The notes under the pieces were generated by a model that saw only the letters and a program-made list of their open reading frames with translations, made no database searches and was not told where the DNA came from. The translations under genes were made by a program, and so were the position numbers. Below are positions 6,047-12,480 of a stretch of 14,287 nucleotides of DNA, piece after piece. Source of the stretch: Microcystis sp. T1-4 (lineage in GTDB: Bacteria > Cyanobacteriota > Cyanobacteriia > Cyanobacteriales > Microcystaceae); the NCBI RefSeq assembly GCF_000297435.1, contig NZ_CAIP01000193.1:1-14287 (forward strand), given 5' to 3'. Within the stretch, counting starts at the first letter, position 1, and each line of letters begins with the position of its first letter.

Positions 6047-8959
6047 ATGGCTCAAACTGACTCAATCCGTATCCGTGGCGCACGACAACACAATCTCAAA
6101 AATGTTGATCTCGAATTACCCCGCAATCAGTTGATTGTTTTTACCGGAGTTTCGGGATCGGGCAAATCTTCCCTCGCTTTCGACACCATTTTTGCCGAGG
6201 GACAGCGCCGCTATGTGGAGTCCCTCAGCGCCTACGCGCGGCAATTTTTAGGACAATTAGATAAACCCGATGTGGATGCGATCGAGGGTTTAAGTCCGGC
6301 TATTTCCATTGACCAAAAATCCACTTCCCACAATCCCCGCTCTAGTGTGGGAACTGTTACGGAAATTTACGATTACTTGCGTTTATTGTTCGGTCGTGCT
6401 GGTGAACCCCATTGTCCCCATTGCGATCGCAATATTGCCCCCCAAACCATCGATCAAATGTGCGATCGAGTGATGGAATTAGCCGAGAAAACCCGATTTC
6501 AAATCTTGGCCCCGGTAATTCGCGGCAAAAAAGGCACCCATAAGCAATTAATCTCTAGTTTGGCCTCCCAAGGCTTTGCCCGGGTGCGGATTGACGGCAA
6601 GGTAGTAGAATTATCCGAGGGCATCGAGTTAGATAAAAAACATTTTCATGATATTGAAATTGTTATCGATCGCCTGATCAAAAAAGAGGGTTTACAGGAA
6701 AGATTAGTGGATTCTTTAACCACTTGTTTAAAGCATTCCGATGGTGTAGCGATTGTGGAAATTCTCGATGAGAATAACGAAGATAATCCCGAAGTTACCA
6801 AAGAAATTGTCTTTTCCGAGAAATTTGCCTGTCCCGAACACGGGGCAGTTATGGAGGAATTATCCCCCCGTTTATTCTCTTTTAATTCTCCCTATGGTGC
6901 TTGTCCCAACTGTCACGGATTGGGCAGTTTACGGAAATTTTCGGCAGATTTAGTCATTCCAGACCCAAAACAACCGGTTTATTCCGCTATTGCCCCCTGG
7001 TCAGATAAGGATAACTCCTACTATCTTTCTCTCCTCTACGGTTTAGGGCAAGCTTTAGGTTTTGAAATTCAAACCCCTTGGCAGAAACTAACAAAAACCC
7101 AGCAAGATATCATTCTCTATGGGAGTAAAGAACCGATCTATTTTGAAGATGATTACCGTTACGATACTGGCCGCGGTTACTATCGAGAATTTGCGGGAGT
7201 TATCAATATCTTAGATAGGAATTATCAAGAAACCACCTCGGAAGTTATTAAACAAAGACTAGAGAAATATATTGTTAACCAAACCTGTGAAGTTTGTCAC
7301 GGAAAAAGATTAAAACCGGAAGCTTTATCGGTACGTTTAGGACAATATACGGTCACGGATTTTACCAGAGTTCCCATTCGGGATTGTTTGCAGAGAATTA
7401 ATGATTGTCATCTAACCCCAAGACAGGCATTAATTGGAGAATTGGCCCTGAAAGAAATCAAAGCGAGACTACAATTTTTAATCGATGTGGGATTAGATTA
7501 TCTTACCCTCGATCGACCGGCGATGACTTTATCTGGGGGAGAATCCCAACGAATTCGATTAGCCACTCAAATCGGTTCAGGATTAACGGGAGTCTTATAC
7601 GTTCTCGATGAACCTAGCATCGGATTACACCAAAGAGATAATAGTAAACTGTTAGAAACCTTGCAAAGATTGCGAGATTTAGGTAATACTTTAATCGTCG
7701 TCGAACACGATGAAGAAACGATTCGGGCAGCCGATTATGTGGTCGATATCGGTCCGAAAGCGGGGATTCATGGCGGAGAAATCATCTGTCAAGGCAGTTT
7801 TAAAACCCTTTTAAAGTCCAAAAAATCGATAACAGGGGCCTACCTATCGGGACGCAAAGTTATTGAAACTCCTCCCCAAAGAAGGCATGGAAATGGTAAT
7901 GCTTTAGTTTTAAAAAATTGCCATCAAAATAACCTAAGAAATATCGATGTAACGATTCCTTTAGGAAAATTAGTCTCGATTACGGGAGTATCTGGTTCAG
8001 GCAAATCCACCCTAATTAATGAGTTATTATATCCAGCTTTACAACATCATTTAACCCGTTTAACTCCCTTCCCCAAAGAGTTAGATAAAGTGGAAGGATT
8101 GGACGCGGTTGACAAAGTAATTGTCATCGACCAATCACCGATAGGACGCACTCCTCGGTCAAATCCTGCCACCTATACGGGGGTTTTTGACATTATTCGC
8201 GAGATTTTCACCGAAACCATCGAAGCAAAAGCTAGGGGTTACAAAGCGGGGCAGTTTTCTTTTAATGTTAAGGGAGGACGCTGTGAAGCTTGCCTAGGCC
8301 AAGGGGTAAACGTCATCGAGATGAATTTTCTCCCCGATGTCTATGTGCAGTGTGATGTGTGTAAAGGAGCGCGTTACAATCGCGAAACCCTACAGGTTAA
8401 GTATAAAGGGTATTCGATCGCCGATGTCTTAGATATGACGATCGAGGAAGCATTAAAAGTCTTTGAAAATGTCCCCCGGGCCACCACCAGATTACAAACT
8501 CTCGTGGATGTGGGTTTAGGATACTGTAAACTCGGTCAAAGCGCCCCCACTTTATCCGGTGGGGAAGCGCAAAGGGTGAAATTAGCGGCCGAATTATCCC
8601 GACGGGCCACGGGAAAAACCCTATATTTGATCGATGAACCGACTACGGGTTTATCTTTTTATGATGTGCATCATCTCTTAGATGTGTTACAAAGATTGGT
8701 CGATAAAGGTAATTCGATTATCGTCATCGAACACAATCTCGACGTGATTCGCTGTAGCGATTGGATTATTGATTTGGGACCGGAAGGAGGGGATAAGGGA
8801 GGAGAATTAATCGCGGTGGGAACACCGGAAACCGTGGCTAAATGTGAACAATCCTACACCGGTCATTATCTTGCCCAAGCATTACTTCAATATCCCCCAA
8901 AAAAGCGGGATAATATTAGGGAAGAACACAGAGATAATAAAGCCAATGATCAAGATTAG
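6047..8959 (+). CDS. uvrA: Excinuclease ABC subunit A (UvrA)
   Basis: The damage-recognition ATPase of nucleotide excision repair is 970 residues from ATG 6047. A TTG nine codons earlier is less likely, because conserved text begins right after the ATG. Two ABC ATPase modules are complete. Module one has Walker A GVSGSGKSS (34-42), signature LSGGESQR (about 497) and Walker B LYVLDEPSIGL (about 521). Module two has GVSGSGKST (about 646), LSGGEAQR (about 836) and LYLIDEPTTGL (about 859). Cys pairs of the zinc modules are visible: CPHC (about 123), C262/C286/C289, CEVC (about 414) and CEAC with CDVC near 744-772. In the C262 module the second ligand position is His (CPEH), not Cys. The last 44 bases overlap the convergent methyltransferase gene. 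Confidence 0.97.
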   Translation: MAQTDSIRIRGARQHNLKNVDLELPRNQLIVFTGVSGSGKSSLAFDTIFAEGQRRYVESLSAYARQFLGQLDKPDVDAIEGLSPAISIDQKSTSHNPRSSVGTVTEIYDYLRLLFGRAGEPHCPHCDRNIAPQTIDQMCDRVMELAEKTRFQILAPVIRGKKGTHKQLISSLASQGFARVRIDGKVVELSEGIELDKKHFHDIEIVIDRLIKKEGLQERLVDSLTTCLKHSDGVAIVEILDENNEDNPEVTKEIVFSEKFACPEHGAVMEELSPRLFSFNSPYGACPNCHGLGSLRKFSADLVIPDPKQPVYSAIAPWSDKDNSYYLSLLYGLGQALGFEIQTPWQKLTKTQQDIILYGSKEPIYFEDDYRYDTGRGYYREFAGVINILDRNYQETTSEVIKQRLEKYIVNQTCEVCHGKRLKPEALSVRLGQYTVTDFTRVPIRDCLQRINDCHLTPRQALIGELALKEIKARLQFLIDVGLDYLTLDRPAMTLSGGESQRIRLATQIGSGLTGVLYVLDEPSIGLHQRDNSKLLETLQRLRDLGNTLIVVEHDEETIRAADYVVDIGPKAGIHGGEIICQGSFKTLLKSKKSITGAYLSGRKVIETPPQRRHGNGNALVLKNCHQNNLRNIDVTIPLGKLVSITGVSGSGKSTLINELLYPALQHHLTRLTPFPKELDKVEGLDAVDKVIVIDQSPIGRTPRSNPATYTGVFDIIREIFTETIEAKARGYKAGQFSFNVKGGRCEACLGQGVNVIEMNFLPDVYVQCDVCKGARYNRETLQVKYKGYSIADVLDMTIEEALKVFENVPRATTRLQTLVDVGLGYCKLGQSAPTLSGGEAQRVKLAAELSRRATGKTLYLIDEPTTGLSFYDVHHLLDVLQRLVDKGNSIIVIEHNLDVIRCSDWIIDLGPEGGDKGGELIAVGTPETVAKCEQSYTGHYLAQALLQYPPKKRDNIREEHRDNKANDQD

Positions 8960-9692
8960 TATTTAACTCTTGTTCGCTCTTAATTTCCTGACCGGTTTTC
9001 CAAGAATAAATTTTAATCTCTTGAAAGTAAGACCTTAACTGTCTTAATTGTTCTTTGGGGGTGGCGTAATAATTTTGCAGACGAAAATTATGGGGTTCAT
9101 CCCGAATAATTGCATAGTCAGCAGTCAATAACTGTTCGTAGCTAAGAGAGGGATTACAGGCACGCAAAATCACCCAGAGGACTAAATTTACATAGCTACT
9201 AAAAGGATTGAAACTAATCTTTTTTTTCCAATCGAATTCTGGGATAATTCCCTGAAGATTATGACTAGAAAAGCAAAAATAACCGCCAGTTTTACCGATG
9301 CGGCTAATTTCCTCTAAAACTAGAAAACGGTCAGCAGGGGAAATATAATCAATGCCATTAAAACTAAAGAGAATAAAATCAAAATAATTATCGGCAAATT
9401 GTTCTAGATTTCTAGCATCGGCCACTTGCCAGACTAAATGGGGGAATTTTTGACGACAAGCGGCGATCATTTCCGCAGAATAATCAACACCGATATATTC
9501 TCGTACAAGAGGGGCAAAATACTTCGTAGTCCGTCCCGCACCTACCCCTAAATCAAGCATTTTCATGGTTGATAAACGCTCTTGCAGCAGAGTTAAAATT
9601 GTCTTTTCTGCTGGCTGTAGTGCGGTTAATTGGGCATAATAACCGACAATACTAGGGTCTCTATAGGTTTGCTGATTTTTATCCTTAATCAT
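8916..9692 (-). CDS. Class I SAM-dependent methyltransferase
   Basis: This is a 258-residue Rossmann-fold methyltransferase of the Methyltransf_11/25 type. Motif I is MLDLGVGAGRTTKYF (45-59), the acidic end of strand 2 is YIGVDYSAEMI (66-76) and motif II is VADARNLE (90-97). Motif III is FDFILFSFNGIDYI (104-117). The substrate is unknown; the C-terminal half has no cue I recognise. The ATG at 9692 lies inside the last codons of the upstream antitoxin-like gene (ATGATTAA, 8-base overlap), which points to translational coupling. A second in-frame ATG at 9713 would add seven residues. The 3' end runs 44 bases into uvrA on the opposite strand. Confidence 0.85.
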   Translation of the reverse strand: MIKDKNQQTYRDPSIVGYYAQLTALQPAEKTILTLLQERLSTMKMLDLGVGAGRTTKYFAPLVREYIGVDYSAEMIAACRQKFPHLVWQVADARNLEQFADNYFDFILFSFNGIDYISPADRFLVLEEISRIGKTGGYFCFSSHNLQGIIPEFDWKKKISFNPFSSYVNLVLWVILRACNPSLSYEQLLTADYAIIRDEPHNFRLQNYYATPKEQLRQLRSYFQEIKIYSWKTGQEIKSEQELNTNLDHWLYYLCVLP

Positions 9693-9942
9693 TCTCGATC
9701 GCTCTTTCCTCATAATCTGGCTGTTTTTCTCTTACTAATAATTCACCTTCCCAACCGCCAATTACTTCTTCAAATAAGCCTTCTTGCCATTGGCTAAATG
9801 TAGTTTTTTCTTCTTGTTCTTTTAGAGATATTGGCTGATCAACTAAGGTAACTTCTAAATCTGTGTTTTTAAGTTCAGGCGGTAAAGATATTTGTAATGT
9901 TCCATCTTCTCCTACATGGGTTTTAAAACTAATTGTTTTCAT
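9685..9942 (-). CDS. Small antitoxin-like protein (AbrB/VapB-type)
   Basis: The 85-residue protein begins with TISFKTHVGEDGTLQISLP, followed by an ELKNTDLEVTLV strand, as in AbrB/VapB-like swapped-hairpin antitoxins. A hydrophilic tail includes FEEVIGGWEGELLVR. Similar cyanobacterial proteins usually precede a PIN-domain toxin. Here the next gene, overlapping by 8 bases, is a methyltransferase, so the cognate toxin is absent or replaced. An inverted repeat and a plausible promoter lie just upstream, fitting an autoregulated operon. The family assignment comes from the N-terminal pattern only. Confidence 0.6.
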   Translation of the reverse strand: MKTISFKTHVGEDGTLQISLPPELKNTDLEVTLVDQPISLKEQEEKTTFSQWQEGLFEEVIGGWEGELLVREKQPDYEERAIEND

Positions 9943-10218
9943 GGTTTCGGCTCAGGTTACTACTATCATAAGGATAGTGTGATATGTCCTCGTCTGACAA
10001 GGTGCGTCCCTTGGCGTCTTTTAACCATAAAGACATCTTCACCCCAAACAGGTTGGACATGGCAGAAACCACCATCCGATGAGAATGGTGATACATCCCA
10101 CTCAAGACACCGTTACCCGGATCTATTCGAGATCGAACTCACGATGTTGCATAACCACGAGAAACTTGATATATTGGCAGTTGATAAATATTATTGAAAA
10201 TTTACTGGAGACCTAAGT
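9943..10218. other. Spacer between divergent small genes, possible gene remnant
   Basis: No confident gene lies here. A plus frame at 9916-10197 (93 codons) starts inside the opposite antitoxin-like gene and has no recognisable motif. A minus frame (10112 to stop 9966-9968, 48 codons) reads DGGFCHVQPVWGEDVFMV in part, which looks protein-like but matches no family I know. Another minus frame includes MSLWLKDAKGRTLSDEDI. Higher GC than the flanks suggests an old coding fragment. The strand cannot be settled by eye. Confidence 0.3.
9962..10000 (-). promoter_or_regulatory. Promoter with operator-like inverted repeat
   Basis: On the minus strand TTGTCA (10000-9995), 18 bases, then TATCCT (9976-9971). 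The -10 overlaps a perfect 6-bp inverted repeat, ACTATC (9962-9967) and GATAGT (9973-9978), with a 5-base spacer. The site lies about 20 bases before the ATG of the antitoxin-like gene, where self-repression by such proteins usually acts. Confidence 0.4.
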
Positions 10219-10515
10219 ATGTTATCAACTGATGTCAGACAAAAATCAATGATTAAGAGAATTGAGTAAGTTGTTTCTATTTTAATGGAAGACCGCCCTT
10301 TCTTTAAAGAGGAACTTAATTATTCAGAAATAGTGAAACATTTGGTTGAATTATTTGAGAAAAATTTACCTTTTGAGGAATTTAACACTATATCAGAGGC
10401 AGAATTGAAAGAGCATTGTAGCTTTATTATGTCCACAGAAATCCTGTCAAAAATTGGCGGCAATTTTACTCCTGAACAAATGGCTATTTTCGATGAAGCA
10501 ATTAAGCGTAAATAG
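10219..10515 (+). pseudogene. VapB-like antitoxin gene broken by a stop at codon 17
   Basis: An ATG at 10219 with a good ribosome site (GGAG at 10207-10210) starts MLSTDVRQKSMIKRIE and then meets TAA (10267-10269). The same frame continues to TAG at 10513-10515. Reading the TAA as CAA (Gln) gives one 98-residue protein. The second half may still be made alone from ATG 10285 (76 residues, MEDRPFFKEELNYSEI onward), but that ATG has no ribosome site. The gene sits six bases before a PIN-toxin start, the standard antitoxin position. The DNA is AT-rich compared with the upstream housekeeping genes. The antitoxin role comes from position and the start pattern; the family itself is not one I can name with certainty. 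Confidence 0.6.
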
Positions 10516-10521
10516 GTAATT

Positions 10522-10909
10522 ATGAGTTATTTGTTAGATACTAATTAAGCGTAATCTTGAAATTTATCAAAAAATTGAAGATGTCAAAGCTCAAAGAAAA
10601 AGTATCTTTATCAGTTGCATTACTTATTTTGAAATTAAGAGGGGATTTTTGGCAGTTGCTGCACCTAAACAAAGAGAAAGATTTAACCAACTTTGTCATG
10701 ATTATCAAATTATTTTATCAGATGATTTAGCTATTTTAGAAAAAGCATCTGAAATTCATGCTGATCTTAGATTAAGAGGATTACCCATACAAACAGAAGA
10801 TATTTTAATTGTTGCTACTGCTATAGTTAAAAGTTTAATTGTTGTTTCTAATGACGGTGATTTATTGAGGGTTGAAGGATTAAGTTTAGAGAATTGGGTA
10901 GAGTTATAA
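10522..10909 (+). pseudogene. VapC-type PIN-domain toxin, frameshifted near the N-terminus
   Basis: ATG 10522 reads MSYLLDTN, the first strand of a PIN domain with its first catalytic Asp, then TAA at 10546-10548. The rest is in another frame (from about 10544 to TAA 10907-10909). It begins IKRNLEIYQKIEDVKAQ and continues through SCITYFEIKRGFLAV (second acid, Glu), TEDILIVATAI (third, Asp) and VSNDGDLLRV (fourth, Asp). A few codons that normally follow DTN are missing, so a short deletion that shifted the frame explains the break. The sequence ATTAAGCGTAA occurs both at the antitoxin end (10501-10511) and at the break (10544-10554). Family role: ribonuclease toxin. As it stands it should be inactive. 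A TTG-started 86-residue frame at 10649 is only the tail. Confidence 0.8.
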
Positions 10910-11143
10910 ATTAAACCCAATCTTTAATTCATCCGCCATATTTTAATAGCTTGAGTCAGTAAAGACGTGCATTACACTACGTTAACGCACCCTACAAAAT
11001 CGGCGTACTGCTACGCAGTGTCTTCGGCATCGCACTGTAAGGATGGGCGGTGATTTTTCCTGTGTCACTATCAAAATTAGGAGAAAGTGGCCTAATATAT
11101 ATATGAGGGTGCTTATTTCCTATTAAAAACCGCCAACAACCCA
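10910..11143. other. Spacer with repeat-derived palindromes
   Basis: No gene is seen. Besides the palindrome at 10967-10990 there is ACTGC-TAC-GCAGT at about 11007-11019 in a stretch resembling dispersed Microcystis repeats. There is also an (AT)n tract near 11095-11105. GGCGG (11046-11050) can pair with CCGCC (11130-11134) across an 80-base interval next to T- and A-runs. The spacer ends at the DUF29 start. Confidence 0.5.
10967..10990. repeat. REP-like palindrome GTGCATTA-N8-TAACGCAC
   Basis: The 8-bp arms (10967-10974, 10983-10990) pair with one G-T wobble. CCCTAC follows, as in the common cyanobacterial GTAGGGTGCGTTA-type dispersed repeat read on the other strand. Confidence 0.5.
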
Positions 11144-11629
11144 ATGAAAACTTTAAATCAGAATCCCTGGCAAGTAGAGGGAGGAGAAACCCTACCCCTA
11201 CTTTACGAAATTGATCAACATCTTTGGTTAGAGGAAACAATAAAACTCCTCAAGGAAAATCGCTTAGATGAATTAGATGTAATCCATTTAATTGAGGAAT
11301 TAGAAAGCTTGAGTAAAAGAGATAAAAACCGAGTCAGTAGCTTACTTGAACAAGTGATCAGGCATTTATTACTTTTACAATATTGGACAACAGAAGCCGA
11401 AATAAATGGGAATCATTGGCGAGCGGAAATTATCGGTTTTCGCACGCAATTAAGAAAATGTTTAACGACGAATTTACAGAATTATTTGGCTGAGGAATTA
11501 CCGATAATCTATCAGGATGCTTTCGATTATGTTCAACAAAAAACTGGGTTTTCTGGCGATTTTCCCTCAGAATGTCCTTACAGTTTAGAGCAATTATTAG
11601 ATAAAAATTGGTTTCACTGTGAAGATTAG
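11144..11629 (+). CDS. DUF29 family protein
   Basis: This 161-residue protein carries the DUF29 pattern. It includes YEIDQHLWLEETIKLLKENR (21-40) and LDELDVIHLIEELESLSKRD (41-60), then a helix RVSSLLEQVIRHLLLLQYW. HWRAEII and a trailing helical part with EELPIIYQDAFDYV follow. DUF29 proteins are soluble, all-helical, abundant in cyanobacterial genomes and often found in mobile or toxin-antitoxin-rich areas; their function is not established. The ATG at 11144 is the only sensible start, and no strong ribosome site precedes it. Length is normal and the frame intact. A hairpin with a T-run follows 38 bases after the stop. Confidence 0.85.
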   Translation: MKTLNQNPWQVEGGETLPLLYEIDQHLWLEETIKLLKENRLDELDVIHLIEELESLSKRDKNRVSSLLEQVIRHLLLLQYWTTEAEINGNHWRAEIIGFRTQLRKCLTTNLQNYLAEELPIIYQDAFDYVQQKTGFSGDFPSECPYSLEQLLDKNWFHCED

Positions 11630-11667
11630 ACATTAAACATGATAAAATAATCAAAGAAAACCGTTCT

Positions 11668-11684
11668 AAAACCACGGGTTTTTT
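11668..11684 (+). terminator. Weak intrinsic terminator after the DUF29 gene
   Basis: AAAACC (11668-11673), loop ACG, GGTTTT (11677-11682), followed by TT. A competing hairpin GGGTT-TTTT-AACCC overlaps it. The stem is short, so efficiency is doubtful. Confidence 0.45.
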
Positions 11685-11822
11685 AACCCAAATTTGCGAT
11701 AATAAGATGCGCTTAAATTATCAACTCGGAATCAGTGCAGATTTTTAGCTCTTTTGTCCCATCTACAAGGATAGCATTTTCCAAAAGTGATAAAAGAAAT
11801 GTAAAGTTGTTTTATATTAGTT

Positions 11823-12053
11823 GTCTTTGATAGTCTGGAAATTGTCCTGACGACTTCCCAAATTGCTTCCCACCTGACCCACCGTCCCAACCTCCAGTTG
11901 GCGAAATTTGATTATATCCTGCTCAACCAGCGCCATCCCGGTTGAGCGAGTTCGCCGTCGGTTGTCAGCCATCTGAGCGGACGCTTGCAGCGATCGCCTG
12001 GTTTCAAATTGAGTTACGCGCAAGATCAGGTATTTTTATTTGAGCAACGCTAA
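11823..12053 (+). pseudogene. C-terminal fragment of a DUF2079-like membrane protein with internal TGA
   Basis: A plus-strand frame, open from 11805, reads VLTTSQIASHLTHRPNLQL, then KFDYILLNQRHPG, then TGA at 11943-11945. It continues in the same frame to FKLSYAQDQVFLFEQR and TAA at 12051-12053. This resembles the end of DUF2079 membrane proteins: a periplasmic Ser/Thr-rich 'S..PHL.HR' stretch, 'DYVLLD.R', then a final 'L.Y..D...LF' strand. The TGA probably replaces a Trp TGG after HPG. Everything upstream, including the membrane helices, is missing; the similarity starts near 11826 and the frame is closed by TAA at 11802-11804. It is a dead remnant. A 68-codon minus-strand frame over the same bases is its shadow. 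Family assignment is from memory of patterns. Confidence 0.5.
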
Positions 12054-12480
12054 GAGAGAAAAAGCAGCGGGGATCAAATATCTGTATAAAGTGCTACGAT
12101 AATCTAAGATTTCATTAAAGGTTAGATTATCAAACGCCGACTCAGGACTATCAAGGTCGGAAAGCCTCGTTCGATAGTCTGAGCAGAGGCAAGACAATCG
12201 GTTAGAACTTATTGACTATCTGAGACTGTCCAATCGTTGGAATCGACTTCGGGTATGAGTGAGGATATCGATCCGCAATTGTCAGGGTAACACCAAATCC
12301 CCTTGATCCAGTGCAGTTGACAACCCTTCTGGTTCGTAGTGACCACTTCAGTCGTCCCTGATGATAACTGGGTTTTGCTAACTGGATTTAGGATAAACCT
12401 GCCTTAGTGCGGTTTTGTCGTTACTTGTCTAACAATTGTTGCTATTTCACTAACTACCTTATTTTTTATGGTTAAAAATT
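12054..12480. other. Gene-free, structured region upstream of the RTX gene
   Basis: No gene is seen. Several stem-loops are readable on the plus strand. Stem A is a perfect 10-bp pair, GATAATCTAA (12098-12107) with TTAGATTATC (12122-12131). Stem B pairs CTCAG and ACTATC (12141-12152, one bulged G) with GATAGTCTGAG (12173-12183). Stem C is TCCAA/TTGGA (12229-12241). Stem D pairs 12278-12287 with 12356-12365, including two G-U pairs. A palindrome AACAATTGTT sits at 12431-12440. They could form a long 5' leader or be unrelated. No known riboswitch is recognised. Confidence 0.45.

Noticed and set aside
10649..10909. Stand-alone 86-residue TTG-started gene
   Set aside because: The same frame extends upstream with clear PIN-domain sequence, so this is the tail of the broken toxin gene.
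11921..11947. 8-bp hairpin GCTCAACC-N11-GGTTGAGC as a terminator or regulatory RNA
   Set aside because: It lies within the DUF2079-like coding remnant and has no T-run, so coding sequence explains it well enough.
11817..12023. 68-codon minus-strand frame
   Set aside because: It is antisense to the DUF2079-like remnant, whose plus-strand frame reads as a better protein, and it has no motif of its own.
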